Below are positions 53,978-64,000 of a stretch of DNA of 64,000 bases, in pieces. The notes under the pieces were generated by a model. The model was given only the letters and a program-made list of their open reading frames with translations, was not told the DNA's origin and searched no databases. The DNA comes from Pseudoxanthomonas sp. JBR18 (lineage in GTDB: Bacteria > Pseudomonadota > Gammaproteobacteria > Xanthomonadales > Xanthomonadaceae): assembly GCF_028198165.1 (NCBI RefSeq), contig NZ_CP116339.1, positions 2,611,001 through 2,675,000 of the forward strand, given 5' to 3'. The first letter of the stretch is position 1; each line of letters starts with the position of its first letter. The position numbers were made by a program, and so were the translations under genes.

Positions 53978-55060
53978 TCAGCCCGCAGCCAATCGCGCCA
54001 ACTCATCGGCCTGGTGTTCGTGCACCAGGCGGCCGATCAGGTCGTCCATGCCGCCTTCGATGATGTTGGGCAAGTCGTACAGGGTCAGGCCCTCGACGCG
54101 GTGGTCGGTGATCCGGCCCTGCGGGAAGTTGTAGGTGCGGATGCGCTGGCTGCGGTCGCCGCTGCCGACCTGCAGCTTGCGGGTCTGGGCTTCGGCGGCG
54201 GCCTGGCGGCTGCGTTCGGCGTCCAGCAGCTGCGCCTTGAGCCGCTTCATGGCCTTGTCGCGGTTGGCATGCTGGCTGCGCTCGGTCTGGCACTCGACCA
54301 CCACGCCGGTCGGGATGTGGGTGATGCGGATGGCCGAGTCGGTCTTGTTGACGTGCTGCCCGCCCGCGCCGGAGGAGCGGAAGGTGTCGACCTTCAGGTC
54401 GGCTGGATTGATCACGATCTCCTCGACCTCGTCGGCCTCCGGGATGATCGCCACCGTCGCGGCGGAGGTGTGGATGCGGCCCTGCGATTCGGTGGCCGGC
54501 ACGCGCTGCACGCGATGGGTGCCCGATTCGAACTTCAGCCTGGAATAGGCGCCGCGGCCGACGATGCGCGCCACCACTTCCTTGTAGCCGCCGTGTTCGC
54601 CGGGGCTGTCCGATTCGACTTCGACCTTCCAGCCCTGGCGCTCGGCGTAGCGCGCATACATGCGGAACAGGTCGCCGGCGAAGATCGCCGCTTCGTCGCC
54701 ACCGGTGCCGGCGCGGACTTCCAGAAACAGGTTGCCCTCGTCGCGCGGGTCGTGCGGGACCAGCAGCAACATCAGGGCCTCGTCCAGTTCGCTCAGCCGT
54801 GCCTGGGCGCTGGTGATCTCTTCCTCGGCCAGTTCGCGCAGCTCCGGGTCCTCGCGCATGGCCTGCGCGGCGGCCAGGTCGGCGCGGGCCTGGGCCTCGG
54901 CCGCCAACGCGGTGGCGAGCGGCTCGAGCTGGGCGAACTCGCGCGAGAGGTTGCGGAAGCGCTCGTTGTCGCTGGCAACCTCGGGATCGGCGAGCAGGCG
55001 TTCGAGTTCCTCACGGCGCTCTGCCAGCGCCTCCAGCTTACGGCGCAGGGTCGGCGTCAT
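53978..55060 (-). CDS. prfA: peptide chain release factor 1
   Basis: 360 residues. The stop-codon recognition motif PAT ([10 protein letters not shown]) identifies RF1 rather than RF2. The catalytic GGQ lies in [16 protein letters not shown]. Domain order and length match the family. The Gln of GGQ is the target of the PrmC encoded at 20551-21411. Its start overlaps the hemA end by 23 bases, so the two are co-transcribed. Confidence 0.97.
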   Translation of the reverse strand: MTPTLRRKLEALAERREELERLLADPEVASDNERFRNLSREFAQLEPLATALAAEAQARADLAAAQAMREDPELRELAEEEITSAQARLSELDEALMLLLVPHDPRDEGNLFLEVRAGTGGDEAAIFAGDLFRMYARYAERQGWKVEVESDSPGEHGGYKEVVARIVGRGAYSRLKFESGTHRVQRVPATESQGRIHTSAATVAIIPEADEVEEIVINPADLKVDTFRSSGAGGQHVNKTDSAIRITHIPTGVVVECQTERSQHANRDKAMKRLKAQLLDAERSRQAAAEAQTRKLQVGSGDRSQRIRTYNFPQGRITDHRVEGLTLYDLPNIIEGGMDDLIGRLVHEHQADELARLAAG

Positions 55061-56318
55061 CGGGCAACTTGGCGTGGGAGTAGGGCGCCTTGGCCGGGAA
55101 CATCCGTTCGGCAGCGCGGGTCAGGTCGGTATCGCCGGACAACGCCGCTTCGCGCAGTGCGGCGGTGGGTGGATGCAGCAGGCGGTTGGTCAGGGTGTGG
55201 GCCAGGAATTCCAGGACTTCGGCCGGGTCGCGGCCTTGGGTCAGCTGGGCCTGGGCCTTCTCCAGGACCTCCTGGCGGGTGGCGTCGCCGTAGGCGCGCA
55301 GGCGTTTGAGCGGGGCCTGGCGGCTGCCGGCCTGCAGGGTCTCGACGAAGCGCGCCACCTGCAGGTCGATGATGGTCTCGGCCTCGTCGGCGGCCTGGCG
55401 GCGACCGCGGCGGTTTTCCTCCACCGCGCGCTCCAGGTCGTCCACCGTATACAGGTAGGCGTCGGCCAGCTCGGCCACGCTGGCCTCGATGTCGCGCGGT
55501 ACGGCCAGGTCGAACAGCATCATCGGCTTGTGTTTGCGCCGCGCCAATGCCTCGACGACCTGGGCGCGGTTGATGACCGGCTCTCGTGCGGCGGTGGCCG
55601 AGAACACGACGTCGGCCTCGGCCAGGTGGCGGTCCAGTTCGGTCAGGGGCAGGGCCACCCCACCGTGGCGGCTGGCCAGTTCCTGGGCATGGGCCAGGGT
55701 GCGGTTGGCCACCAGCAGGCGCCGGACCTTGCCTTCGCTCAGGTGCCTGGCGGCCAGTTCGATGGTTTCGCCGGCGCCGACCAGCAGGACGGTCGAGTCG
55801 CTGAGGCGGGCGAAGGAGTTCTGCGCCAGGCGCACGGCGGTGGAGGCCACCGACACCGGGTTGGCGCCCACGCGGGTATCGGTGCGGGCCCGCTTGGCCA
55901 CCGAGAAAGCCTGTTGGAACAGACGATCCAGGCCGCTGCCCAGCGCGTGATGCTCGCGCGCCAGCGCCCAGGCGTCCTTGACCTGGCCCAGGATCTGCGG
56001 CTCGCCCAGGACCATCGAATCCAGTCCGGTGGCGACCCGGAACAGGTGGCGCACCGCCTCGGCGTCGCGGTGGCGATACAGGTAGCCGTCCAGCCCTTCG
56101 CCATGGGTGGCCAGCCACTGCACCAGCGGCGTGGCGTCCTCGGCCATCGCGTAAAGCTCGGTGCGGTTGCAGGTGGACAGCAGCGCCGCTTCACTCACCT
56201 GCGGCAGCGCGCGCAGGGCGGCCAGCGCCTCGGGCAGCGCATCGCCGGCAAAGGCCACCCGCTCACGCAGGCTGACCGGCGCGGTCTGATGGTTCAGTCC
56301 AAGGACCCACAACGTCAT
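55038..56318 (-). CDS. hemA: glutamyl-tRNA reductase
   Basis: 426 residues. This is the first enzyme of C5 heme synthesis, making glutamate-1-semialdehyde from Glu-tRNA. The catalytic Cys is in [14 protein letters not shown], the substrate region in [19 protein letters not shown], and the NADPH domain in [17 protein letters not shown]. The C-terminal dimerisation helices are present. It is upstream of prfA, as in E. coli, and divergent from the TPR gene with 65 bases between. Confidence 0.96.
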   Translation of the reverse strand: MTLWVLGLNHQTAPVSLRERVAFAGDALPEALAALRALPQVSEAALLSTCNRTELYAMAEDATPLVQWLATHGEGLDGYLYRHRDAEAVRHLFRVATGLDSMVLGEPQILGQVKDAWALAREHHALGSGLDRLFQQAFSVAKRARTDTRVGANPVSVASTAVRLAQNSFARLSDSTVLLVGAGETIELAARHLSEGKVRRLLVANRTLAHAQELASRHGGVALPLTELDRHLAEADVVFSATAAREPVINRAQVVEALARRKHKPMMLFDLAVPRDIEASVAELADAYLYTVDDLERAVEENRRGRRQAADEAETIIDLQVARFVETLQAGSRQAPLKRLRAYGDATRQEVLEKAQAQLTQGRDPAEVLEFLAHTLTNRLLHPPTAALREAALSGDTDLTRAAERMFPAKAPYSHAKLPDDADPAP

Positions 56319-56383
56319 CTTTTAGGGCTTGCGCTAAGCTGCTGGCTGTTTGATCCCCCCATTTTACGGCCCGGTTCCCCCTA

Positions 56384-58072
56384 ATGCCCGCAAAGATGCG
56401 TTTCGTTCCGTCGTTGGTGCTGCTGGTTGCCGGTTTTGCGTCAGTCCCGGCCCTCCAGGCCCGGCAACCGGCCAAGGCGGAAACGACGACTTCGAGCGTG
56501 CTGGAGCCGGTCATGGCGGGGGAATTCGCCCTGCAGGCCGGCAAGCTCCCGGAGGCTTCCCAGCTGTACTTGGAGGCAGCGGAGGCCAGCGAGGACACCG
56601 GTCTGGCCGAGCTCGCCACGCGGATCTCGCTGCTGGCCAACGACGATGCGCGCGCGGCCCGGGCGCTGAAGCTGTGGAAGCGTCGCGCGCCCGAATCGCT
56701 GGCGATGCGGGCGGCCGAGGCCACCCTGTCCCTGCGTCAGGGGCGCGAGCGGGCCGCCCGCCGCGAGCTTGAATCCCTCCTGCGCGACCCCGATCCCCAG
56801 GCGTGGCGCTATGCGCTGACTGCGCTGGGCAGCGGCGGGCGCGATCCGGCGCTGTCGGCGCGTGTGCTGGGCCGGCTGCTGGATGACCAGGCCCTGCCCA
56901 ATGAGCTCAACGTGTGGCTGGCGTTCGGCGGACTGGCCCAGTCGCTGCAGCAGCCCGCCCTGGCCGAGCGCATCGTGGGGCAGGTGATCGCCCGGTTCCC
57001 GGTCAATCCGCGCGTGGCCCTGCTGCATGCCAGTCAGCTGCGCCAGGCCGGGCGCACCGACGAGGCCCGCCAGGTGCTGGACGGGTTGGAGCCCGGCGCC
57101 ACCCAGGACGCCAACATGCGCCTGGGCATCGCCTCCGAATTCGACGCCCTGGGCCTGCCCGCGCAGGCCGCCGCCGCCCTGGCCAATGGTCCGCAGGACA
57201 CCCGCACCTACGGCCTGCGGGCTTCGTTGTTGGCCAAGGCCGAGGACACCGCCGGCCTGGGTGCGCTTTACAAGGAGGCCGGCGGGGCGGATGACGCGCA
57301 GGTGCGCGACCCGGCGCAGCGGCTCCTGCTGGGCCAGATCGCCGAATACCTCAAGCGTCCGCAGCAGGCGCTGGACTGGTACCAGGGCGTGGGCGAAGGC
57401 GAGCAGAAGGTGGAAGCGCGCCTGCGCGCGGCCAATACGCTATACGCGCTGGGGCGCAAGCAGGACGCGTTCGATCGCGTCCACGCGCTGCAGGCCGATG
57501 CCTCGGTGGATGAGCCCGCGCGCCGCGACGCCTATCTGCTGGAGGCCGAGCTGCGCCAGAAGGAGGGCGATGACGCCGGAGAACTGGACGCCCTGGCGCG
57601 CGGCCTGGCCGCCTATCCGGACGACACCAATCTGCTTTACGCGCGCGGCCTGGCATGGGAGCGGCGCGACCGCATCGACCGTGCCGAGGCCGACCTGCGC
57701 CGGGTCCTGGTCACCGATCCCACCAATACCGCTGCGCTCAACGCGCTGGGGTACACCCTGGCCGACCGGACCGAGCGCTACAAGGAGGCCCTGGAGCTGA
57801 TCGACCGGGCCCGCGCGGCCGAGCCGGACGAGCCGGCGATCATCGACAGCTATGGCTGGGTGCTCTATCGCCTGGGCCGCAAGGACGAAGCCCTGGTGCA
57901 GCTGCGCCGGGCCTACACCTTGATGAAGGATCCGGAGATCGCCGCCCACCTGGGCCAGCTGCTGTGGGAGCGCGGCCAGCACGATGAAGCCCGACGCTAT
58001 TTCGACGAGGCGCGCAAGCTCGACCCGCAGAACCGCTCGCTGCAGCGCGCGCTGGAGAAGACCGGCGCATGA
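56384..58072 (+). CDS. TPR-repeat protein upstream of lolB
   Basis: 562 residues; the start may be 56384 or 56396. A signal peptide ([20 protein letters not shown]) is followed by about ten tetratricopeptide repeats ([79 protein letters not shown]). It is presumably periplasmic or outer-membrane associated and scaffolds other proteins. The stop overlaps the lolB ATG by four bases, a stable arrangement in xanthomonads and many other gammaproteobacteria. Confidence 0.87.
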   Translation: MPAKMRFVPSLVLLVAGFASVPALQARQPAKAETTTSSVLEPVMAGEFALQAGKLPEASQLYLEAAEASEDTGLAELATRISLLANDDARAARALKLWKRRAPESLAMRAAEATLSLRQGRERAARRELESLLRDPDPQAWRYALTALGSGGRDPALSARVLGRLLDDQALPNELNVWLAFGGLAQSLQQPALAERIVGQVIARFPVNPRVALLHASQLRQAGRTDEARQVLDGLEPGATQDANMRLGIASEFDALGLPAQAAAALANGPQDTRTYGLRASLLAKAEDTAGLGALYKEAGGADDAQVRDPAQRLLLGQIAEYLKRPQQALDWYQGVGEGEQKVEARLRAANTLYALGRKQDAFDRVHALQADASVDEPARRDAYLLEAELRQKEGDDAGELDALARGLAAYPDDTNLLYARGLAWERRDRIDRAEADLRRVLVTDPTNTAALNALGYTLADRTERYKEALELIDRARAAEPDEPAIIDSYGWVLYRLGRKDEALVQLRRAYTLMKDPEIAAHLGQLLWERGQHDEARRYFDEARKLDPQNRSLQRALEKTGA

Positions 58073-58722
58073 AGTCCTCGCTGAAAACCGCCGCCAGCCT
58101 GGCGCTGGCGATGTTGCTGGCCGGCTGCACCACGCTGGGTCCCCGTCCGACCGCGCCGGCCGCAGGCCCCGCGGATCCGGCCGCCGCCGCCGCGAACCAG
58201 GCCGCGCGCGAGCGCTGGCTGCAGGCGCATCCGGACTGGGCGCTGGAAGGGCGGGTCGCGATCCGGCGCGCCGACAAGGGTGGCAGCGGTCGCATCGACT
58301 GGCGCCAGCGCGGCGCCCAGTTCGATGTGTCGCTCAGCGCGCCGGTCACCCGGCAGAGCTGGCGCCTGACCGGCGACGGGCAGGGCGTGCTGCTCGAAGG
58401 CCTGGACGGAGGGCCGCTGCGCGGCGCCGATGCCGGCCAACTGCTGTTGGCGGCCACTGGCTGGGAAATCCCGGTGCAGGCGCTGGCCTATTGGATCCGT
58501 GGCCAGGCCGCGCCTGGGCCCGCGCCCGGCGATCTTCAGTACGGCGCCGATGGCCTGCCCGCGTTGCTGGAACAGTCCGGTTGGCGCATTGCCTACACCG
58601 CCTGGCAGCCCGCGGGCGCCGATGTTCCGGCGTTGCCCTCGCGGATCGAGGCCGAGCGCGGCGACTCGCGCGTGCGCCTGATCATCGATGCCTGGCAGCC
58701 TGCCGGCGCGGCGACGCCATGA
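58069..58722 (+). CDS. lolB: LolB, outer-membrane lipoprotein receptor
   Basis: 217 residues. A lipoprotein signal ends in LLAGC. LolB receives lipoproteins from LolA and inserts them into the outer membrane. The sequence shows [20 protein letters not shown] and [19 protein letters not shown], typical of the LolB beta-fold. ATGA overlaps join it to the TPR gene upstream and ispE downstream. Confidence 0.93.
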   Translation: MKSSLKTAASLALAMLLAGCTTLGPRPTAPAAGPADPAAAAANQAARERWLQAHPDWALEGRVAIRRADKGGSGRIDWRQRGAQFDVSLSAPVTRQSWRLTGDGQGVLLEGLDGGPLRGADAGQLLLAATGWEIPVQALAYWIRGQAAPGPAPGDLQYGADGLPALLEQSGWRIAYTAWQPAGADVPALPSRIEAERGDSRVRLIIDAWQPAGAATP

Positions 58723-59603
58723 GCGCCAATGCCATGCCGGGCGGCTGGTCGTGGTGGCCGGCACCGGCCAAGCTCAACCTGTGCCTGCGCATCATCGGCC
58801 GCCGCGAGGATGGCTATCACGACCTGCAGAGCGCCTTCCGCCTGCTGGACTGGGGCGACCGGGTCGGAATCCGGGCCCGTGAGGACGGGCGCATCACCCG
58901 CGTCGGCGCCTCCGTTCCCGGCGTGGCGGAGGCGGACGATCTGCTTGTGCGTGCTGCGATCCTGCTGCAGAAACACGCAAAATGCGCGCTTGGTGCCGAT
59001 ATCTGCGTCGAAAAGGAAATTCCTGCCGGTGGCGGATTTGGCGGCGGGTCCTCCGATGCGGCGACGGTCCTGCGGGTGCTGGACCGCCTGTGGGGGCTGG
59101 ATCTGGGCGAGGACACACTGGCCACGCTGGGCCTGGCGCTGGGCGCGGATGTGCCGGTCTTCGTGCGCGGGCGCAACGCCTGGGCCGAGGGGGTGGGTGA
59201 GCGGCTGACGCCCCTGGACCTGGCCCCGGCCTGGTATGTGCTGGTCGACCCGGGCGTCCACGTGGCCACGGCCAAGCTGTTCGGTGCGCCGGATTTGACG
59301 CGCAATGCCCCACCCGTGAAAATAGCGGACTTCCTTTCCGGATCTGTGCCCGACAACGTGTTCGAGCCGGTGCTGCGTCGCCGGGAACCTGCCATCGAGG
59401 CGGCGTTCCAGGCCTTGTCCAGCATCGGGACGCCACGACTGACGGGGACGGGCAGCGGCTGTTTCGTGGAGTTCGCAAGCCTTCAGGCCGCCCAGGCCGG
59501 ATTGGCGCTGCTGCCTGCGAACCAGCAGGGCTGGGTGGTGGCCGGGGCGGCGCGTTCGCCCCTGCTGGACGCGCTGGAAGGGAAAGTGCAGGACGCGGAC
59601 TGA
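58719..59603 (+). CDS. ispE: 4-diphosphocytidyl-2-C-methyl-D-erythritol kinase
   Basis: 294 residues from the ATG at 58719 (overlapping the lolB stop). This GHMP kinase of the MEP isoprenoid pathway has [20 protein letters not shown], the P-loop [40 protein letters not shown] and a C-terminal [13 protein letters not shown]. The gene is followed after 8 bases by tRNA-Gln. Confidence 0.95.
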   Translation: MSANAMPGGWSWWPAPAKLNLCLRIIGRREDGYHDLQSAFRLLDWGDRVGIRAREDGRITRVGASVPGVAEADDLLVRAAILLQKHAKCALGADICVEKEIPAGGGFGGGSSDAATVLRVLDRLWGLDLGEDTLATLGLALGADVPVFVRGRNAWAEGVGERLTPLDLAPAWYVLVDPGVHVATAKLFGAPDLTRNAPPVKIADFLSGSVPDNVFEPVLRRREPAIEAAFQALSSIGTPRLTGTGSGCFVEFASLQAAQAGLALLPANQQGWVVAGAARSPLLDALEGKVQDAD

Positions 59604-59611
59604 TGTTTTAC

Positions 59612-59689
59612 TGGGGCGTCGCCAAGAGGCCTAAGGCACCGGGTTTTGATCCCGGCATTTCGCAGGTTCGAATCCTGCCGCCCCAGCCA
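59612..59689 (+). tRNA. tRNA-Gln (UUG)
   Basis: 78 bases including CCA. The acceptor TGGGGCG pairs with CGCCCCA. The D-stem is GCC/GGC with a slightly enlarged loop, the anticodon loop TTTTGAT gives UUG, and the T-arm is GCAGGTTCGAATCCTGC. Discriminator G. It precedes prs. Confidence 0.97.
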
Positions 59690-59751
59690 GCCCGTCGTTC
59701 GTGTGCCGCCGCCGATTCAAGACGTTCCACCGCAGTCATCGAGAACCCCCC

Positions 59752-60711
59752 GTGCAAGACGAACGCAGCCTGCTGGTCTTCTCCGGCAACGCCAACAAGC
59801 CGCTGGCCAAGAGCATCTGTCGCGAACTGGGCGTGCGCCCGGGCAAGGCGATGGTCTCGCGCTTCTCCGACGGCGAAGTGCAGGTGGAGATCGAGGAGAA
59901 CGTCCGCCGCCAGGAAGTGTTCGTGGTGCAGCCCACCTGCGCGCCCACGGCCGAGAACCTGATGGAACTGCTGGTGCTGATCGACGCGCTCAAGCGCGCC
60001 AGCGCCGCCAGCGTGACCGCCGTGGTGCCGTATTTCGGCTATTCGCGCCAGGACCGTCGTCTGCGCTCCTCGCGCGTGCCGATCACCGCCAAGGTCGCCG
60101 CCAAGATGTTCAGCGCCGTCAGCGCCGACCGTGTGCTGACCGTGGACCTGCATGCCGACCAGATCCAGGGCTTCTTCGACATCCCGGTGGACAACGTCTA
60201 CGCATCGCCGCTGCTGCTGGCCGACATCTGGCGCGCCTACGGCACCGACCGGATGATGGTCGTCTCGCCGGACGTGGGCGGCGTGGTCCGCGCCCGCGCC
60301 ATCGCCAAGCGCCTGGACGATGCGGACCTGGCGATCATCGACAAGCGCCGCCCGCGCGCCAACGTCTCCACCGTGATGAACATTATCGGCGACGTGGAAG
60401 GCAAGGAATGCGTGATGGTCGATGACATCGTCGACACGGCCGGCACCCTGTGCGCCGCCGCGGCCGCGCTCAAGGACCGGGGCGCGACCAAGGTCGCCGC
60501 CTACTGCACCCACCCGGTGCTGTCCGGCCCGGCCGTGGACAACCTCAACAAGTCCGTGCTCGACGAGCTGGTGGTCACCGACACCATCCCGCTGTCCGAT
60601 GCGGCCCGCGGCTGCAGCAAGATCCGTCAGCTCTCGGTGGCCAGCATGCTGGCCGAGACCATCCGCCGCATCGCCTTCGGCGAATCGGTCAGTTCGCTCT
60701 ACGTGGACTAA
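59752..60711 (+). CDS. prs: ribose-phosphate pyrophosphokinase (PRPP synthase)
   Basis: 319 residues from the GTG at 59752 (product begins [13 protein letters not shown]), the normal length; an upstream frame extension is not conserved. Motifs are [16 protein letters not shown], the ATP loop [33 protein letters not shown] and the PRPP-binding [13 protein letters not shown]. It supplies PRPP for nucleotide, histidine and tryptophan synthesis. Confidence 0.96.
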   Translation: MQDERSLLVFSGNANKPLAKSICRELGVRPGKAMVSRFSDGEVQVEIEENVRRQEVFVVQPTCAPTAENLMELLVLIDALKRASAASVTAVVPYFGYSRQDRRLRSSRVPITAKVAAKMFSAVSADRVLTVDLHADQIQGFFDIPVDNVYASPLLLADIWRAYGTDRMMVVSPDVGGVVRARAIAKRLDDADLAIIDKRRPRANVSTVMNIIGDVEGKECVMVDDIVDTAGTLCAAAAALKDRGATKVAAYCTHPVLSGPAVDNLNKSVLDELVVTDTIPLSDAARGCSKIRQLSVASMLAETIRRIAFGESVSSLYVD

Positions 60712-60825
60712 GCATTCCGGCGGGCGGGGGAATCCTCCATCGCCTGCCGCAATACGGCTCTCCTGGTCGCGGGGGAGTCGCATCGCCGCCGCGAGGCGGT
60801 CTACCAACCAAAGAAGTGAATCAAC

Positions 60826-61494
60826 ATGGCTACGACACATGAAATCAACGTGGAGCGCCGCGAGGACGAGGGGAAGGGTGCGAGCCGCCGCCTGCGTCAC
60901 GCCGGTCGCGTCCCCGCCATCGTCTACGGTGGCGACCTCAAGCCGGTCAGCATCTCGCTGAACCACAACGAAGTCTGGACCGCCAGCCAGCACGACTGGT
61001 TCTACTCGTCGATCCTGGACCTGAGCCTCAACGGCGAAGTGCAGAAGGTCCTGCTGCGTGACATGCAGCGCCATCCGTTCAAGCAGCAGATCATGCACCT
61101 GGACTTCCAGCGCGTGAACGACAAGGAGACGCTGCGCACCGCCGTGCCGCTGCACTTCCTCAACCAGGACACCTCGCCGGCCGGCAAGTCCTCCGACGTG
61201 GTCATCACCCACGAACTCAACGAAGTCGTGGTCGAGTGCCTGCCGTCGGACCTGCCGGAGTTCATCGAGATCGACCTGGCCAAGCTGGCCCTGGGCGACG
61301 TGGTCCACCTGTCCGAGCTGAAGCTGCCCAAGGGCGTCGAGATCCCCGAGCTGAAGCTGGGCAAGGAGCACGACGTGGCCGTGGTCATCGCCAAGCACGT
61401 CAAGGTCGAGGACGAGTCGGCCGAGGGCGAGGAAGGCAGCACCGACGTGCCGGCCGCCAAGGTCGCCGACGACGGCGCCAAGGACGCCGAGTAA
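60826..61494 (+). CDS. rplY: 50S ribosomal protein L25 (general stress Ctc form)
   Basis: 222 residues. The N-terminal L25 domain (RREDEGKGASRRLRHAGRVP) binds 5S rRNA, and the longer C-terminal TL5-type domain (QDTSPAGKSSDVVITHELNE, ALGDVVHLSELKLPKGVEIP) is followed by a Glu/Ala-rich tail. AAAGAAGTG lies before the ATG. The prs-rplY-pth order is common in gammaproteobacteria. Confidence 0.96.
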   Translation: MATTHEINVERREDEGKGASRRLRHAGRVPAIVYGGDLKPVSISLNHNEVWTASQHDWFYSSILDLSLNGEVQKVLLRDMQRHPFKQQIMHLDFQRVNDKETLRTAVPLHFLNQDTSPAGKSSDVVITHELNEVVVECLPSDLPEFIEIDLAKLALGDVVHLSELKLPKGVEIPELKLGKEHDVAVVIAKHVKVEDESAEGEEGSTDVPAAKVADDGAKDAE

Positions 61495-61503
61495 CCGGAC
61501 GCG

Positions 61504-61530
61504 CCGGGACGGGCCGCAGGCCTGTCCCGG
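61504..61530 (+). terminator. hairpin between rplY and pth
   Basis: CCGGGAC pairs with GTCCCGG with an inner GGCC/GGCC extension. No T-run. Possible mRNA processing or attenuation element between rplY and pth. Confidence 0.4.
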
Positions 61531-61548
61531 TGGTCTGGCGAACCTTCG

Positions 61549-62130
61549 ATGGAAGGCGTGCGTCTCATCGTCGGGCTGGGCAACCCCGGACCCGAACACC
61601 TGCGGACCCGGCACAATGCCGGGTTCCGTTTTGTCGACACCCTCGCGCTGCAGCTGGGCGCGCGGTTCGCCGTGGATGCCAAGCTGTTCGGCGAGACCGC
61701 CCAGGCCAGCCTCGGCGGGCAGACGGTACGGCTGCTCAAGCCTGCCACCTTCATGAACCTCTCGGGCAAGTCGGTCGCCGCGGCGCTGCGGTTTTGGAAG
61801 ATCGAACCCGAGCAGGCGCTGATCGCCCACGACGAGCTGGACATGCCGCCGGGGATCGCCCGGCTGAAGTTCGACGGCGGCCATGGCGGCCAGAACGGCC
61901 TGCGCGACACGATGAAATTGCTGGGACACGGGCGCTTTGGCCGGCTGCGCATCGGCATTGGCCATCCCGGCCACAAGGACAAGGTCACCGGCTGGGTGCT
62001 GGGCCGACCCAGTGCGGACGATGAGATCCTGATCGGGCGTGCGATCGACGACGCGCTGGACGTGCTGCCCCTGGCAGTGGCCGGCGATTTCAACGAGGCG
62101 ATGAAACGCCTCAACAGCATCAAGGCGTGA
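61549..62130 (+). CDS. pth: peptidyl-tRNA hydrolase
   Basis: 193 residues. The catalytic His is in [20 protein letters not shown], with the conserved [31 protein letters not shown], and [16 protein letters not shown]. It releases tRNA from peptidyl-tRNAs dropped from the ribosome. Confidence 0.96.
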   Translation: MEGVRLIVGLGNPGPEHLRTRHNAGFRFVDTLALQLGARFAVDAKLFGETAQASLGGQTVRLLKPATFMNLSGKSVAAALRFWKIEPEQALIAHDELDMPPGIARLKFDGGHGGQNGLRDTMKLLGHGRFGRLRIGIGHPGHKDKVTGWVLGRPSADDEILIGRAIDDALDVLPLAVAGDFNEAMKRLNSIKA

Positions 62131-62140
62131 GCCGGCAGCC

Positions 62141-62168
62141 GCCAGCGGACTGGGCACAGTCCGCTGGC
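62141..62168 (+). terminator. hairpin between pth and ychF
   Basis: A perfect 12-base stem GCCAGCGGACTG (62141-62152) with CAGTCCGCTGGC (62157-62168) and a GGCA loop. Only a weak GCTTACC follows, so it may be a partial terminator. Confidence 0.5.
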
Positions 62169-62203
62169 GCTTACCGGATTGCGGTTGCAGGAGTGAGCAA
62201 GAC

Positions 62204-63295
62204 ATGGGCATCAAATGCGGCATCGTGGGCCTGCCGAACGTCGGCAAGTCGACCCTCTTCAATGCGCTGACCAAGGCGGGCATCGCCGCGGCCAACTTCC
62301 CGTTCTGCACCATCGAGCCCAACGTGGGCATCGTGCCGGTGCCGGACCCGCGCCTGGGCGCGCTGTCGGAGATCGTCAAGCCGCAGCGGGTCGTGCCCAC
62401 GGCGGTGGAATTTGTCGACATCGCCGGCCTGGTCGCCGGTGCGGCCAGCGGTGAAGGCCTGGGCAACAAGTTCCTGGCGCACATCCGCGAGGTCGATGCG
62501 ATCACCCACGTGGTGCGCTGCTTCGAGAACGACGACGTGATCCACGTCAACAACAAGGTCGACCCGATCTCGGACATCGAGACCATCGACACCGAACTGG
62601 CGCTGGCCGACCTGGACAGCGTGGAGAAGGCGCTCAACCGCGCCGAGCGCAGCGCCAAGGGCGGCGACAAGGAGGCCATCGCGCGCAAGCCGGTGCTGGA
62701 GAAGCTGCGCAAGGCGCTGGACGACGGCATCCCCGGACGCGGCGCTGGCCTGGACGAGGAAGAAAAGGCGCTGGTGCGCGACCTGTTCCTGCTGACCCTC
62801 AAGCCGGTGATGTACATCGCCAACGTGCTGGAGGACGGTTTCGAGAACAACCCGCATCTGGACGCGGTGCGCGCCCGCGCCGAGAAGGAGGGCGCGCAGG
62901 TGGTGCCGGTTTCGGCCGCCATCGAGGAAGAGCTCTCGCAGCTGGACGATGCCGACCGCGATGCCTTCCTGACCGACCTGGGCCTGGACGAGCCCGGCCT
63001 GAACCGCGTGATCCGTGCCGCCTACCAGCTGCTGGGCCTGCAGACCTACTTCACCGCCGGCGTGCAGGAAGTCCGCGCGTGGACGGTCAAGGCCGGCGCG
63101 ACCGCGCCCAAGGCCGCGGCGGTCATCCACACCGACTTTGAGAAGGGCTTCATCCGCGCCGAGACCATCGGCTACGACGACTTCATCAAGTACAAGGGCG
63201 AGGCCGGTGCCAAGGAAGCCGGGCGCCTGCGCCTGGAGGGCAAGGAGTACAAGGTGCAGGAAGGCGACGTGCTGCACTTCCGCTTCAACGTCTGA
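62204..63295 (+). CDS. ychF: YchF (OLA1-type) nucleotide-binding protein
   Basis: 363 residues. The P-loop is [20 protein letters not shown], followed by the [12 protein letters not shown] switch region, the [21 protein letters not shown]3 loop, a central coiled coil, and a C-terminal TGS domain ([40 protein letters not shown]). YchF prefers ATP over GTP and associates with ribosomes. Confidence 0.96.
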   Translation: MGIKCGIVGLPNVGKSTLFNALTKAGIAAANFPFCTIEPNVGIVPVPDPRLGALSEIVKPQRVVPTAVEFVDIAGLVAGAASGEGLGNKFLAHIREVDAITHVVRCFENDDVIHVNNKVDPISDIETIDTELALADLDSVEKALNRAERSAKGGDKEAIARKPVLEKLRKALDDGIPGRGAGLDEEEKALVRDLFLLTLKPVMYIANVLEDGFENNPHLDAVRARAEKEGAQVVPVSAAIEEELSQLDDADRDAFLTDLGLDEPGLNRVIRAAYQLLGLQTYFTAGVQEVRAWTVKAGATAPKAAAVIHTDFEKGFIRAETIGYDDFIKYKGEAGAKEAGRLRLEGKEYKVQEGDVLHFRFNV

Positions 63296-63320
63296 GTCGG
63301 GCCGCACTGAGGTCGACGCG

Positions 63321-63343
63321 AAGGCCGCGCACTGCGCGGCCTT
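63321..63343. terminator. bidirectional terminator between ychF and the HMG-CoA lyase gene
   Basis: AAGGCCGCGC pairs with GCGCGGCCTT around ACT. Its flanking A and T residues allow use from both sides of the convergent pair. Confidence 0.75.
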
Positions 63344-63357
63344 TGCGTATCCGGGAT

Positions 63358-64000
63358 TCAACCCAGGCCCTGTCCGGCCAGCGCCTGGGCCACCTTGGAG
63401 CGGCTGGGCCGGCCCAGCGCGTGGCTGATGAAGCTGCCGGCAGCCGCCAGCCGATGTAGATCCACGCCGGTCTCGATGCCCAGCCCGTCCAGCAGGTAGA
63501 GCAAGTCCTCGCTGGCCACGTTGCCGGCCGCGCCAGGCGCGTACGGGCAGCCGCCCAGCCCGGCCACCGAGCTGTCGAAGGTCGCCACGCCCAGTTGCAG
63601 GGCCGCGTGGACGTTGGCCAGGGCCTGGCCCCAGGTGTCGTGGAAGTGGCCGGCCAGGCGTTCGACCGGTACGCGGGCCATCACCGCTTCCAGCATTGCC
63701 TGGGTCTTGCCGGGCGTGCCCACGCCGATGGTGTCGCCCAGCGAAATCTCGTGGCAACCCATCGCGTGCAGGGCGGCGGCCACCTCGGCCACCGCGCTGG
63801 GCGCGATATCGCCAGCGTAGGGGCAGCCCAGCACGCAGGAGACATAGCCGCGCACCGGGACGCCGGCGTCCTGTGCGGCGCGGGTGACCTCTTCGAAACG
63901 CGCCAGGCTCTGGGCTATCGAGCAGTTGATGTTCTTCTGCGAGAAGGCCTCGGAGGCGGCGGCGAACACCGCGACCTCGTCCGCGCCGGCCGCCTGGGCG
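63358..64000 (-). CDS. mvaB: hydroxymethylglutaryl-CoA lyase (5' end outside window)
   Basis: The frame is open from 64000 leftward to the stop at 63358, about 213 residues, so the N terminus is missing. Visible motifs are the start of the TIM barrel at [31 protein letters not shown], the catalytic [20 protein letters not shown], the metal-binding [18 protein letters not shown], and [19 protein letters not shown], which contains the conserved active-site cysteine. The enzyme cleaves HMG-CoA to acetoacetate and acetyl-CoA in leucine degradation. Confidence 0.93.
   Translation of the reverse strand, partial: AQAAGADEVAVFAAASEAFSQKNINCSIAQSLARFEEVTRAAQDAGVPVRGYVSCVLGCPYAGDIAPSAVAEVAAALHAMGCHEISLGDTIGVGTPGKTQAMLEAVMARVPVERLAGHFHDTWGQALANVHAALQLGVATFDSSVAGLGGCPYAPGAAGNVASEDLLYLLDGLGIETGVDLHRLAAAGSFISHALGRPSRSKVAQALAGQGLG

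Noticed and set aside
59608..62922. Very long open frame on the minus strand opposite tRNA-Gln, prs, rplY, pth and ychF
   Set aside because: It runs antisense to four well-conserved genes and a tRNA. The composition is the usual shadow of high-GC codon bias, with no domain recognised.

Overview
The window is chromosomal DNA from a high-GC gammaproteobacterium, almost certainly a member of the Xanthomonadaceae (Xanthomonas, Pseudoxanthomonas, Stenotrophomonas or Lysobacter type). The evidence is the tol-pal-cpoB-queE-queC-tRNA-Lys block, ahpC-ahpF followed by oxyR, a TPR protein-lolB-ispE-tRNA-Gln-prs-rplY-pth-ychF string, split pntA subunits, and secreted M4 and S8 proteases carrying PPC domains. 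I cannot name the species from the sequence alone.

Layout. 1-5.9 kb: the Tol-Pal envelope system (tolR 3' end, tolA, tolB, pal, cpoB), a terminator, then queE and queC for 7-deazaguanine synthesis, and a tRNA-Lys. 6.1-13.3 kb: a small mobile island next to the 3' end of tRNA-Lys. It has a tyrosine integrase, DUF2513 and DUF4224-like small proteins, an orphan ParB-like protein and short hypotheticals on the minus strand, interrupted by three more AT-rich plus-strand cargo genes. 13.4-19.6 kb: a DUF1275 membrane protein, serB, tal, and the peroxide defence block oxyR-ahpF-ahpC with a candidate OxyR operator. 19.6-26.9 kb: an alpha/beta hydrolase lipoprotein, prmC, a small membrane protein, proline iminopeptidase, and a minus-strand run of transglutaminase-like protein, N-formylglutamate amidohydrolase, Nudix hydrolase, 5'-3' exonuclease and nitroreductase.

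27-37.5 kb: two tandem DUF1631 proteins, then the pnt transhydrogenase genes, split by an oppositely oriented sigma factor / small membrane protein / DUF3106 cassette, a membrane protein, and sufT. 38-44 kb: two secreted proteases (M4, then S8) flanking ilvE and sharing a closely similar PPC domain. 44-50.3 kb: a half-size asparaginase, DUF2069, wrbA, a YihY-TlpA-acylphosphatase operon, a glycosyltransferase, PPK2 and MoaB. 50.4-54 kb: an ECF sigma/anti-sigma pair divergent from a second S8 protease and a low-complexity secreted protein. 54-64 kb: housekeeping genes (prfA, hemA, a TPR protein, lolB, ispE, tRNA-Gln, prs, rplY, pth, ychF) and the 3' part of hydroxymethylglutaryl-CoA lyase.

Most of the window is conserved core genome. 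The parts that look least explained are the tRNA-Lys island and its cargo, the sigma cassette inside the pnt locus, the paired DUF1631 proteins, and the sigma/anti-sigma/subtilase/low-complexity-protein cluster.
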